From Candidatus Binataceae bacterium (GTDB lineage Bacteria > Desulfobacterota > Binatia > Binatales > Binataceae): DNA of 63,998 nucleotides. Both the position numbers and the translations under genes were made by a program. Under the pieces are notes generated by a model. The model made no database searches. It was not told the DNA's origin and was given only the letters and a program-made list of their open reading frames with translations. Shown in pieces: positions 53,513 to 61,806 of the stretch. Location of the stretch: positions 1-63,998 of the forward strand of contig JASHOJ010000180.1 in the NCBI GenBank assembly GCA_030041155.1. Direction: 5' to 3'. Position 1 is the first letter of the stretch; each line of letters starts with the position of its first letter.

Positions 53513-55366
53513 TCAGATTTCGTAGGTGAGCGTGAATTCGAGCAAGTTCTGAGTCTGCGAGCGGCTGTACAGGAACGGGTCGGTATAGCGGCCGCTGCGC
53601 CCCAGGAACCATGCCGAGTTGATCCCGACCAGCACGTTGCGCGAATAGCGATACACGTTGGTGGTCGTCACCGCGCCGCAAGCGTCGTCGATATCCCACT
53701 CGAACACATTGGTGCTGGTGAGCTGTCCGTTCATCAGCCAGTTGACCGCATCCACGAAGAAGAAGTTGCTGTCTTCGCGCAGCTTGCCGTACACGTTGCC
53801 CAGGTTCTGGATCGCATTGTCCGGACGATCAGGATACCAGGTGTTGACGTACTGGAACGTCAGGAACGTGTGCTGCTTCGAGATCCACGGAATGTAGGTC
53901 GGGCGGTCGCCGGCGACGATAAACCGCGTCATCTCGCTTTCCGACGCAACCGGATTAAGCGTGTATGCCGGTCCCGTGGTTTCGGTGGTGTTCACGTCGA
54001 CTTTCGGCGCGAACAGCGTGTCGTAGCGGTAGACGATGTCGGTCACGTCCTTGTCGTAGTAGGTGCCGGTCAGACCGAAGAAGCTGCGGCGATCGAAGTC
54101 CTGCGAGAGCAGGATCTTGATGGTTCCCGCCTTCGGGATGCCCGGACGCGGCGGTCCGTACGCATAGTGGCCCAGATTCTCGAACGCGCCGCCGCCAAGA
54201 TAGGTAAAGCCCGGGCCGGCCTGCGCCGCGCTGCAGGAGGTGCACAGTCCTTCTTTGTCGTAACGCATCTCGTACAGATAGATGAAGCTTGCCTGCAGGC
54301 CGTTGCCGATCGGCAACAGACTCGACAGGCGCGCGCCAAATTCGCTGTTCTTGATCGAGTTAGACGGGTAATGGCTTACGTTCTCGGTCGGCTCGTCGAA
54401 GAACAGGCCGCCGCTGTACAGCATCGGCTTGGCGTCGAGCGCACCATAGGTTCCTTCGCTAACCACCTGGCCGTTCTGATTGATCGTGGTTTTGGCCGAC
54501 GCCGCTGGAATCGCCCACGGGCTGCGCGAATCGGTGGTGTTGCTGATACCGGAAGCTCCATCGCCCTCGAAGTCGCCCGGGATCACGAAGAACTCGAACT
54601 CGTTGTTCGCGGTCTTTAGAAAGTCGGGCAGGATATAGTTGAACTTGATCATCCGAAGATTGGTTCGCACGTCTTCGGTTGCTTCCGCACCGTAAACCCC
54701 ATGCCAGGTGTAATTGATCGGGTTGGTGATTTCGGTGCCCGACAACGCGTCCGCTTCCGACCAGATGACTTCCTGCTTGCCGATGCGCATCGAGAAGTTG
54801 TCGGTGAAGTTGAGCTGCGCGTAGTACTCGTGCAGATTGTTCTGGAAGTACTGTTGCTGCAACTCTGACTGAGTGTACGGCGTCCAGTCGTGATCCGGCG
54901 GCGCGACGCCCTTGTCCTTCAGGGTTCCAACCGCGTCGTACCACGGCCGATAGAACGCGAAAAAGTCCGCGTCCTTCAGGAACAGGGTATCGAAGCGGCC
55001 CAGGAAGCTGTAGTTCTTGACGAAATGATAGTCGGGCCGAATGTCGCCCAACTGCCGCATCTCATCCAGATCCCAGTGGTTGAAGTCGAAGCTGCCACCG
55101 TGGTTCGTCGCTGCGGTTCCCAAGGTTGCGGTGGTGGTGGTCGGCGTCGGATGAGAAAGCGTGGTGGGGGTGCTGTTGAGGTTGCTGGAATTTTCGCCCC
55201 ATCGCCCTTCTTCACGGGTCTCGAAGAATCCGAATACTGAAAAGTCGCCTTGCGTGATCGTCGCCATCGCCGCCGTCGACCACAAGGTCGCGACCGTAGC
55301 TACCGCGGCGATGGCAAGATTGCGCCATCGGGTTCGACGGTCCGAACCCACGGTTCTGCCTGTCAT
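53513..55366 (-). CDS. DUF1302 family outer-membrane protein
   Basis: A 617-residue protein. A signal peptide (residues about 15-38, RRTRWRNLAIAAVATVATL...AAMA) is preceded by a basic N-region. The mature part is a predicted barrel with the DUF1302 segment FSMRIGKQEVIWSEADALSGTEITNPINY. The end, LLEFTLTYEI, lacks a C-terminal aromatic. The start ATG 55366 follows GGAGGAGGAC. DUF1302 proteins often accompany DUF1329 proteins and LuxR regulators in hydrophobic-substrate catabolism; here neither is adjacent. The next upstream gene encodes a hydrolase-regulator fusion in the same direction. Confidence 0.78.
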   Translation of the reverse strand: MTGRTVGSDRRTRWRNLAIAAVATVATLWSTAAMATITQGDFSVFGFFETREEGRWGENSSNLNSTPTTLSHPTPTTTTATLGTAATNHGGSFDFNHWDLDEMRQLGDIRPDYHFVKNYSFLGRFDTLFLKDADFFAFYRPWYDAVGTLKDKGVAPPDHDWTPYTQSELQQQYFQNNLHEYYAQLNFTDNFSMRIGKQEVIWSEADALSGTEITNPINYTWHGVYGAEATEDVRTNLRMIKFNYILPDFLKTANNEFEFFVIPGDFEGDGASGISNTTDSRSPWAIPAASAKTTINQNGQVVSEGTYGALDAKPMLYSGGLFFDEPTENVSHYPSNSIKNSEFGARLSSLLPIGNGLQASFIYLYEMRYDKEGLCTSCSAAQAGPGFTYLGGGAFENLGHYAYGPPRPGIPKAGTIKILLSQDFDRRSFFGLTGTYYDKDVTDIVYRYDTLFAPKVDVNTTETTGPAYTLNPVASESEMTRFIVAGDRPTYIPWISKQHTFLTFQYVNTWYPDRPDNAIQNLGNVYGKLREDSNFFFVDAVNWLMNGQLTSTNVFEWDIDDACGAVTTTNVYRYSRNVLVGINSAWFLGRSGRYTDPFLYSRSQTQNLLEFTLTYEI

Positions 55367-55513
55367 GAAAGTCCTCCTCCACCCGGCCCGAATCGTCATT
55401 CGATTTCCCCTTGAGCCGGACGCTCTCCCATGGCTGACGTGCGCAACTCCCGGAGACCGCCCGAACGAGCGGCACAAGGGCGCACGCAAGAACCCTAGTC
55501 GGGTCCTCGTGAA

Positions 55514-55541
55514 TGTTAGGGGTTCAATGACGTGGAACAGG
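55514..55541 (-). repeat. Copy a of spaced motif, upstream of the DUF1302 gene
   Basis: On the minus strand, CCTGTTCCACGTCA then TTGAACCCCTAACA, 148-175 bases before the DUF1302 gene start. Related copies are at 53373 and 53136. Overlaps the palindrome at 55531-55552. Confidence 0.5.
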
Positions 55542-55552
55542 TATGTTCCACG
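55531..55552. promoter_or_regulatory. Perfect palindrome, operator candidate
   Basis: CGTGGAACA-GGTA-TGTTCCACG: nine-base perfect arms with a four-base spacer, about 165 bases upstream of the DUF1302 gene. No T-run follows on either strand, so a protein-binding site is more likely than a terminator. Confidence 0.5.
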
Positions 55553-55672
55553 TTTCGAGGGCGGCACGGAACGTCGGAATCATCGAATTGCGACGGCAGA
55601 ACCATGAACTGACGTTCAGGAATGGGTCTTTGCTGATCGCCGTCAGCAAGAACTCATCTGCGCCGCGCTTGC

Positions 55673-57292
55673 TCACCACTGCCACTTGATCGGATTGCGG
55701 CTGTCCTCGCGATAGAGGCACAGAACTCCGGTTTTGATCCTGACTGCAAGGATACCGCCCAGCGCTGGGCTGTGATGCTGAATCTTGTCGATCGCGCGGC
55801 GGATCGCGCGCGTAACGTTCAGGCGCGATTTTTGAGTAGCGGATGCTGCCCGGCGGTCGCGTCCGCCAAGGCCGACCGCGCGCGCGAGTTCATGCGCGAT
55901 GAACGAGATTTCCTCCTCGATTGCGCAGCCTTGTTCCACGTCGCCCCGCTCTTTCGCATGCCGCAGCGCCTCGTGCAGTTCATCCAAGCGGCGCCGATAA
56001 GCTTTCTTAGCGTTCGCATCGAGAACTTCGCCCGCGTCGGCGGAGCTATCGGAATGCAGACCAGCGCCCTTAAGTTCCTCGTTGGTCAAAGTTGTGGTAC
56101 CGCGACGCGCCAGGTCCGAAACGTCGGATGCTTCGCTGCGAATTTCGAGCTCGCTCGCATGAAATTGGCGGCCTGGATAGCGCAGCAGTTGTTCAAGATA
56201 ACGCATCCCGCGCGAATCCTTGATCCGGAAAGTGTCGCCACGATATGCGATGGTCCAGTACTCGCCCTCGCGCCGGAAGATGACGCCGTTTTCGATTCGA
56301 TCGGCCACACTGGAGACCGGCGCAAGCGCGTGTAGCGCCGCCGCGCCCGAACCGACCTCGCTACCCAGCGTCCACGGAAGTTCAATCGAAGACGCATCTA
56401 TTTCCGGCGTAACTGCCTGATTAGGCCGATTCTCGCGCCCGGGCTCAGCGCTGTCCGCTCCGACCTGCTCTGGCGTGTCGCCGAGCGCGCGAGCTATCGC
56501 GGCCAGAACCGCTCCGCTGTCGCCAAAAAACGGCACGTGCGCGTCGCCTTCCAGCGGTACGAACCAGCTTGACGGCATCCGCGCGGCAAGTTCGCGTCCC
56601 GCCTGGTAAGGAAAGACAGGATCGCCGATTCGATGAATCACGGTGCTCGGCACCTGCAATTTCGCGAGCATCGGCGTCACATCGATCCCGTAAAGGAGTC
56701 CGTGAGTGGCTCTGACGGCGTTACACCCTGACGCGCCGTTCTGATACATCGACGCAAGCACCTGGAGCGTGGCGCCGTCAGCGCTTGGGGCGTTCATGGT
56801 GGCGAGCAAACGCGTGCTCAAGTCCCAGTATTCGAACATCAGGGTTTCGATTGGCTCCGGGATCTTGCGCTCGATCGCCACATCGAGGCTGCGGCAGAAA
56901 GTGCCGTACAAAATCAGGTTGGATACTCGCTCCGGATGCATCGCGGCGTAGGAGATTGCGACCGGGCCGCCGGCGCCGATTCCCAACAGCGCAAAGCGCT
57001 CTAGATCGAGATTGTCGGCCACCGCTTCCAGCAGTCGGATTTCCGATTCGAGTGAGAAATCGTCGCGCTCGCGATCGGAAAGGCCGCAGCCATGCGAGTC
57101 ATACCGGACCAGCGCGTGATGGCGCGCGATCGATTCGTAGAAATCGCGAATCGGTAGCGCCTGCCATTCCAAGTCGAGATGGCTCAGCCAGGGCGGCGTG
57201 CGTACGACCGGTGGACCGTCACCTGTAACCGAATATGCAATTCGAACAGCTTGAGCGGTCGTGAAAAACCGAATTCGCTGCTCCGCTCCCAT
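55673..57292 (-). CDS. Alpha/beta-hydrolase-like sensor fused to winged-helix-type regulator tail; nucleophile missing
   Basis: A 539-residue protein. Residues 1 to about 280 form an alpha/beta-hydrolase domain (VRYDSHGCGLSDRE, Asp in HRIGDPVFPYQAG, His in EGDAHVPFFGDSG). The nucleophile elbow reads LLGIGAGGP, with Gly where Ser is expected (GxSxG). A linker leads to a module at about 345-385 (EGEYWTIAYRGDTFRIKDSRGMRYLEQLLRYPGR). The C-terminal helical part (YRRRLDELHEALRHAKERGD, RAIRRAIDKIQHHSPALGG, IKTGVLCLYRED) resembles C-termini of large ATPase/cyclase-linked signalling proteins. It is probably a ligand-sensing pseudohydrolase controlling transcription. ATG lies at 57292. Confidence 0.75.
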   Translation of the reverse strand: MGAEQRIRFFTTAQAVRIAYSVTGDGPPVVRTPPWLSHLDLEWQALPIRDFYESIARHHALVRYDSHGCGLSDRERDDFSLESEIRLLEAVADNLDLERFALLGIGAGGPVAISYAAMHPERVSNLILYGTFCRSLDVAIERKIPEPIETLMFEYWDLSTRLLATMNAPSADGATLQVLASMYQNGASGCNAVRATHGLLYGIDVTPMLAKLQVPSTVIHRIGDPVFPYQAGRELAARMPSSWFVPLEGDAHVPFFGDSGAVLAAIARALGDTPEQVGADSAEPGRENRPNQAVTPEIDASSIELPWTLGSEVGSGAAALHALAPVSSVADRIENGVIFRREGEYWTIAYRGDTFRIKDSRGMRYLEQLLRYPGRQFHASELEIRSEASDVSDLARRGTTTLTNEELKGAGLHSDSSADAGEVLDANAKKAYRRRLDELHEALRHAKERGDVEQGCAIEEEISFIAHELARAVGLGGRDRRAASATQKSRLNVTRAIRRAIDKIQHHSPALGGILAVRIKTGVLCLYREDSRNPIKWQW

Positions 57293-57780
57293 CGAGCCCC
57301 CAAACGGGTTTCGCTCCAGTTAAACCGCCCAGAGCCATCGGACCGGAAAGGCATCCAGGATTCCCCTGAATTGGACTCGCCCCTGAATTCCCGCTTGGGG
57401 CGGCTCCGCTCCAGTGATTTGTCGGCCGGTCATCCGGGGAATTCACGGATGTAATCTGATGCGCTATGGAGCGCATCAGCACAAACGCGTCCCATCTCGC
57501 ACTATATGCTTCGCTTTTTTGCACACCAAGTCAACTCCCGAACACCTGTTAGGCAAAAAGCCGCGTGATTTCCAATCATCTCTCATTAGCCACAGGAGCC
57601 GAAAGGCAGACAGCGCGTCGCGCGGCGATTCGCGAAGCGCGCTCGATCTGATCGATCCGGCAGGCGCAGTCGCTTGCCGAGCGCATCTGGCGGTCGTTCA
57701 CGCAGACGCGTCCAAGAGCATATATTCAGCATGAGCAAATATTCAGGGAACACTTCACCTGAAATCAAAGGAGAACATCG
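57293..57780. other. Divergent intergenic region, 488 bases
   Basis: Separates the pseudohydrolase-regulator gene (minus) from the M20 amidohydrolase gene (plus). It contains repeated CGCTCCAGT and CCCCTGAATT words near 57310-57415, and the perfect inverted repeat at 57456-57479. No coding frame or RNA gene is seen. Confidence 0.5.
57456..57479. promoter_or_regulatory. Perfect inverted repeat, operator candidate
   Basis: CTGATGCGCT-ATGG-AGCGCATCAG: ten-base perfect arms with a four-base spacer, 164 bases from the start of the pseudohydrolase-regulator gene and 300 bases from the amidohydrolase gene. No T-run, so a terminator is unlikely. It is a candidate binding site for the regulator encoded next to it. 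Confidence 0.5.
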
Positions 57781-58950
57781 GTGGACGCTAAAGCTGCAAT
57801 ACGCGAACGGGTTGAAGCGGATCGTGCGCACCTGATCGAGCTAAGCCATCGTATCCATGCAAATCCGGAACTCGGATTTCAGGAAGAAAAAGCATCGGCA
57901 TGGATGTCGGAATTCTTAAGCGACGGCGGTCTTAAGGTCGAGCGCGGGGTATGCGGGCTGCCGACTGCGTTTGTCGCGCGCACGGGATCGGGTCCGCTGC
58001 ACGTCGCGATTTGCGCCGAGTACGACTGTTTGCCGTCGATCGGGCACGCCTGCGGCCATAATGTGATCGCCGCGATGGCGGCGGGAGCGGGAATTGCCGC
58101 CGCAAGAGTGGCCGACGATATCGGCGTGACGGTCAGCGTGATTGGAACCCCGGCCGAGGAAATCGGCGACAACGGTGGCAAAATTCTCCTCTTGGAGCGC
58201 GGCGCATTCGACGGCGTGCACGCCGCGATGATGGTGCATCCCGCGCCAATGGACATGGTGGAACCGCCGGTTATCGCGATCGCGACCTTTGACGTGCATT
58301 ACACGGGAAAAGAAGCGCATGCCTCGGCCTTTCCGGAAGCCGGCATCAATGCCGCCGACGCTCTAACCGTCGCGCAGACCGCTATCGGGCTCCTGCGCCA
58401 GCATATTCATGGAACCGATCGCGTTCACGGCATCGTCACGCACGGTGGCGAGGCTCCCAATATCGTGCCGGCGCATACCAGCGCCAGGTACATGGTCAGG
58501 GCAAAAAGCCTGAAAGATCTTGAGGAAATTCGCCGACGGGTGATGAATTGTTTCGAGGCCGGAGCACTGGCGACAGGATCGAAGCTTGAGGTTCGCGGCG
58601 GTAGCAAACCTTATGCCGAGATGGTTCACGACCACTCTCTCGCCTCAATCTATAAGCGGAATGCCGAGCAAATCGGGCGCGTTTTCCTCAATATACCGGG
58701 GATGGAGCGAGCAGCAGGATCAACCGACATGGGAAACATTTCGCTGGCAATCCCGTCTATCCATCCAATGATTGGGATCAACTCGCTGCCAGCGATTAAC
58801 CATCAGCCGGAATTTACCGCACATTGTGTGACCAAAGACGCCGACCAGGCGGTCTTCGACGGTGCGATGGCGATGGCGTTCACGATCGCGGACGCGGCTG
58901 CGGACGCCGAGCTTCGAAATCGGCTCATCCAGCGAGGCGCTCATTCATAG
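57781..58950 (+). CDS. M20 family amidohydrolase (AbgB / N-acyl-amino-acid hydrolase type)
   Basis: A 389-residue metallopeptidase-fold amidohydrolase. Visible are RIHANPELGFQEEKA, the first metal loop ICAEYDCLPSIGHACGHN (Asp and His with Cys), the catalytic TPAEEIGDNGGK Glu and the HPAPMDMVEPP His. The inserted dimerisation domain contains YTGKEAHASAFPEAGINAADAL. Members hydrolyse amide bonds such as p-aminobenzoyl-glutamate, hippurate or indole-acetyl amino acids. The start is GTG 57781 with AAAGGAG at eight bases. It is divergent from the pseudohydrolase-regulator, which may control it. Confidence 0.9.
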   Translation: MDAKAAIRERVEADRAHLIELSHRIHANPELGFQEEKASAWMSEFLSDGGLKVERGVCGLPTAFVARTGSGPLHVAICAEYDCLPSIGHACGHNVIAAMAAGAGIAAARVADDIGVTVSVIGTPAEEIGDNGGKILLLERGAFDGVHAAMMVHPAPMDMVEPPVIAIATFDVHYTGKEAHASAFPEAGINAADALTVAQTAIGLLRQHIHGTDRVHGIVTHGGEAPNIVPAHTSARYMVRAKSLKDLEEIRRRVMNCFEAGALATGSKLEVRGGSKPYAEMVHDHSLASIYKRNAEQIGRVFLNIPGMERAAGSTDMGNISLAIPSIHPMIGINSLPAINHQPEFTAHCVTKDADQAVFDGAMAMAFTIADAAADAELRNRLIQRGAHS

Positions 58951-59031
58951 ATACGCAGCAGGCGTGCATAGATATGCGCTACGGATGCAGCGGAGGCATC
59001 CCGGAGCAATCACAAGGAACAGTGGACTGAA

Positions 59032-59499
59032 ATGTCAAACCGCACCCGGGTTGCACAGAGAATCAATCATAATCATGAAGAACAGAGCGATCGCATCACG
59101 TTTCGCGGCGGCACCCTGATTCCGGAGATTACCCGCCGCGCTCTCGGCAGCTCGGCCGGACTAACCGTCAAGCGCGACCTTGAACGCTACTATGCGATGC
59201 TGCGGCGCGGGCTCGAAACCATATCGCTCAGCGAAGCCGAGGCGCGGCTCTTGTGCGAGGCGCTTAGAGGCTGGATTTTCGACATTTACAGCTATGAACT
59301 GGTGTGGGCGCGAATTGACGACGCAATCCGCAGCGACGCATTAGATCGCAAATACAAGGTCGATGGCACCGCGCTGGTGGAAAAGGTTCGCGGTCTGATG
59401 CCGGGGCAGAAACTCTCTCTCTTGGACGCGATCGAAATCGCGCTCGTCCATCAGGTCTCTCCGACCGCGCTCAGGGAGATCGGTTTGGTTCGCGAGTAG
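59032..59499 (+). CDS. Hypothetical protein, soluble and helical
   Basis: A 155-residue protein, not recognised. Helical segments (LTVKRDLERYYAMLRRGLETISLSEAEARLLCEAL and TALVEKVRGLMPGQKLSLLDAIEIALVH) have a charge pattern typical of small antitoxin-like or DNA-binding adaptor proteins, but no clear helix-turn-helix is seen. It follows the amidohydrolase gene by about 80 bases on the same strand. The 3' end overlaps the tail of the convergent DUF4239 gene by 29 bases. The start is the first ATG with the coding frame. Confidence 0.6.
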   Translation: MSNRTRVAQRINHNHEEQSDRITFRGGTLIPEITRRALGSSAGLTVKRDLERYYAMLRRGLETISLSEAEARLLCEALRGWIFDIYSYELVWARIDDAIRSDALDRKYKVDGTALVEKVRGLMPGQKLSLLDAIEIALVHQVSPTALREIGLVRE

Positions 59500-60370
59500 C
59501 GGCCTGCGGCGCCGCTATCATTGCTTGATTTCCCGGGCTTGCGCCCGCCGCCTGATTTCCGGTGCTTACGCTCGGCGCCCAGTGCACCAGCGGCTCTTTT
59601 GAGTTAATCATCGTCAGCACGAACTCGAATGGCTCGTTGGTTACCGTCACCGCTCCTTGATATGGGTCGGCCAGCTCGGTGATCGCCATGATCGTAAGCC
59701 CGATCAGCACCGCGAATGTCGCGCACATCAGCGCCTGCTGCCGGAATCGGCGTGATCCGAAGAAATACGAGAAGCCGATCGTGATGATGCAGCCGGCGTA
59801 AATCACCAGCCATACAACCGAGGGCAGATCCTCGTGATAATAGACGTATCGCAGTTGCCGAGCATCGCTCAGCATGTCCATCTCGTCCATACACTTCGAT
59901 AGCGCCGCGCTTTCAACCGCGTTTTTGGGATTGTACGAGAGAAGCAATCTCCAGAGGCGTCCTTCACCGTCCAGCGTTTTCTCGAATTCCATGCTCGCCA
60001 TCTGATTCCATTCATGATGCACCACCTGATCGGCATAGAAGTGGACCGCGGAAACCAGCTCATCGTGTATCGGTTCGGGAAACGCGCGGGAGAGGCTGTA
60101 CAGGTTGGTTAGCGCAAGTGCTTCCGCCTGGGCCTTGGTGTTGGCGCGTTCAAAACGCTGCCACGCCGCCACAATCACGAACGCCAGCACCACGCCGTAG
60201 AATGCGCCGACCACGCCGAAGGTGTACCCGGCCACTTCGTGATCCTCGCGCAGAATCTGCGCGGGAACCCACTTACGAACCAGGTAAAGGCCGGCGATAC
60301 TGCCGCCGCCGAAGATCACGATCACGAGTAACGTCTGTATGGAGGTACTGAAATCGAGAAAAAAGTGCAT
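59471..60370 (-). CDS. DUF4239 family membrane protein
   Basis: A 299-residue integral membrane protein. Two N-terminal helices (about 12-30 and 47-70; GVVGAFYGVVLAFVIVAAWQRFERA is the family signature), a long helical extramembrane domain (about 75-180) and two more helices (VVWLVIYAGCIITIGFSYFFGS and LMCATFAVLIGLTIMAITELADPYQGAV). This four-helix plan with the cytoplasmic or periplasmic loop is that of DUF4239, whose function is not known. The C-terminal 40 residues are low-complexity. It overlaps the plus-strand hypothetical gene tail to tail. Confidence 0.83.
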   Translation of the reverse strand: MHFFLDFSTSIQTLLVIVIFGGGSIAGLYLVRKWVPAQILREDHEVAGYTFGVVGAFYGVVLAFVIVAAWQRFERANTKAQAEALALTNLYSLSRAFPEPIHDELVSAVHFYADQVVHHEWNQMASMEFEKTLDGEGRLWRLLLSYNPKNAVESAALSKCMDEMDMLSDARQLRYVYYHEDLPSVVWLVIYAGCIITIGFSYFFGSRRFRQQALMCATFAVLIGLTIMAITELADPYQGAVTVTNEPFEFVLTMINSKEPLVHWAPSVSTGNQAAGASPGNQAMIAAPQAATREPNRSP

Positions 60371-60450
60371 CCGCCTCCTCCCCTCTTCCCGCCGCTTACC
60401 AAGAAGAGTAAATGCCCGACGAGCTCTGGTAAAGTGCGGCAGTAACGTGC

Positions 60451-60460
60451 GGGGGGGGGG
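60451..60460 (+). repeat. Homopolymeric G10 tract upstream of lipoprotein gene
   Basis: Ten consecutive G lie nine bases before the ATG at 60470, in the place of the ribosome-binding site or leader. Such tracts slip during replication and can switch expression. They can also be a sequencing or assembly artefact; the length should be read with caution. Confidence 0.6.
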
Positions 60461-60469
60461 AATAGGCGG

Positions 60470-60886
60470 ATGAGAAATCTGGTGCTGCTGGCGCTCGTGA
60501 TCGCGGTCTGCGGATGCAGCCAGTTAAAGACAGACGCGTCGGATATTCGGGCGGATAACGCGGCGCTTAGCGCCGCCGCAAGAAAAATCATCGTGATTCG
60601 CGGCACCCAGATTCCGGGACATCCGGATTATTCGGTGCTCGGACCCGCGCAGGGCTACTGCGAAAAAGATCCGCATGGTGACACCCAGGCAATTCCTGGC
60701 GACAGCATGAAGCTCGCCGCGTATCGCGAATATGGCGGGCGAGTCGACGCGATTATCGGCGCTCACGCCTGGTATATGGATGTTGGCGATCAAACCAGCA
60801 GCGTCTATGAGCCGCACAGCCATACCGGTTACTGGGAATGCGCCGGCACCGCAGTAAGATTCACCGCTGCGACTCAGCTCCAATAG
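60470..60886 (+). CDS. Small lipoprotein of unknown function
   Basis: A 138-residue protein. The signal peptide (residues 1-15) ends in VCGC with lipidation expected at Cys-16. The mature part has IIVIRGTQIPGHPDYSVLGPAQGYCEKDPHGDTQ, which resembles envelope stress-associated lipoproteins of the Rcs/YiaD-like sort only superficially, so no family is assigned. Two further cysteines (about 64 and 124) may form a disulfide. The start follows the G10 tract directly. It is divergent from the DUF4239 gene. Confidence 0.7.
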   Translation: MRNLVLLALVIAVCGCSQLKTDASDIRADNAALSAAARKIIVIRGTQIPGHPDYSVLGPAQGYCEKDPHGDTQAIPGDSMKLAAYREYGGRVDAIIGAHAWYMDVGDQTSSVYEPHSHTGYWECAGTAVRFTAATQLQ

Positions 60887-60987
60887 GACCGTGCAGTGGG
60901 TGGGCGCGTTTAGAACGCGGAGAATTGGCAAGGCATGCGAAGTCATTAGTTTGAGCCAAGTTTTAGAGATGCGCTGCGCGACGATCC

Positions 60988-61142
60988 CCTTCGACAGGCT
61001 CAGGGCAGGCTCTCGACTTCGGCAAAGGAATGCCTTCGCTCGGGATCACCTCAAAGAAAGCGCGTAGTTGCAACTTGGATCACCAATTCCAATCACTCTT
61101 TCCGCTGTCATCCAGAGCGAGCGCTGCGCGAGCCGAGGGATC
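60988..61142 (+). repeat. Extragenic repeat-like sequences overlapping the annotated start of gluconokinase
   Basis: CTTCGACAGGCTCAGGGCAG (about 60989-61008) and TGTCATCCAGAGCGAGCG (61106-61123) followed by GCTGCGCGAGCCGAGGGATC are of the kind dispersed in intergenic DNA of GC-rich bacteria. Both have similar words GCGCTGCGCGA nearby (60971 and 61121). They lie inside the upstream part of the open frame of the kinase gene and argue that its true start is later. Recognition is from general experience. Confidence 0.45.
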
Positions 61143-61755
61143 GGCGCGAAGCGATTATCGTCAACGCTGCCGGCTCAAGGAATTCAAAGCCTCGCAGGAC
61201 GGCGCGCTCGTCGTCATCCTGATGGGGGTCTCGGGCGCGGGAAAAACCACTATCGGAAAGCTTCTCGCCAGCTCGCTCGGCTGGGAATTTCACGACGCTG
61301 ACGATCTGCACAGCAAGAAAAATCGCGCGAAGATGCATCACGGAATCGGGCTCACCGATGCCGACCGGCGGCCGTGGCTGAAGCGCATACGCGCGATTAT
61401 CGACGGGAGCCTGAAAAACGGGCGATACGCGATTGTGGCGTGCTCGGCGCTTAAAGAGTCGTACCGAAAGGCGCTCGGATGCAATCGCGCGGGCGTCAAG
61501 CTTATATGGCTTACCGCCAGGCGCGAGGTGATCGCGACGCGGATCGCGGCTCGAATCGGGCATTTCGCTTCGCGGGAGCTCTTGGCAAGCCAGTTTGCCG
61601 ATCTTGAGCCGCCCCGCGGCGTAATGCGGGTGAATGTCGATGCGACACCGCGTCAGATCGTCGCGGCGATTCGCCGCTGCCTGCCGCGACCTCCACAGCC
61701 TGCTCAGAAGCGATCTGGCCCGGGTCCGATGACAGGCGGGCGTGGTTGTGTCTAA
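61030..61755 (+). CDS. gntK: Gluconokinase (GntK-type)
   Basis: The conserved kinase begins at about residue 61 of the open frame: VVILMGVSGAGKTTIGKLLASSLG with the P-loop, then EFHDADDLHSKKNRAKMHHGIGLTDADRRPWLKRI and ACSALKESYRKAL. These match gluconate kinase, which phosphorylates gluconate to 6-phosphogluconate. The start is uncertain: the only upstream ATG is 61030, and the first 55 residues overlap extragenic repeat-like sequence; TTG 61075 is possible. The tail after residue 220 (PPQPAQKRSGPGPMTGG) is low complexity. NAD+ synthetase follows 51 bases later. Confidence 0.85.
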   Translation: MPSLGITSKKARSCNLDHQFQSLFPLSSRASAARAEGSARSDYRQRCRLKEFKASQDGALVVILMGVSGAGKTTIGKLLASSLGWEFHDADDLHSKKNRAKMHHGIGLTDADRRPWLKRIRAIIDGSLKNGRYAIVACSALKESYRKALGCNRAGVKLIWLTARREVIATRIAARIGHFASRELLASQFADLEPPRGVMRVNVDATPRQIVAAIRRCLPRPPQPAQKRSGPGPMTGGRGCV

Positions 61756-61806
61756 AATACGCAAAGTCACGCGCGACAAGGCGGCACTCTAACTCAAGGA
61801 CTCGCT

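Larger units (their letters stand above)
55367..55672. other. Intergenic leader of the DUF1302 gene, 306 bases
   Basis: Holds the inverted repeat at 55531-55552 and the motif copy at 55514-55541, both upstream of the barrel gene on its coding strand. No reading frame with coding character. Confidence 0.5.
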
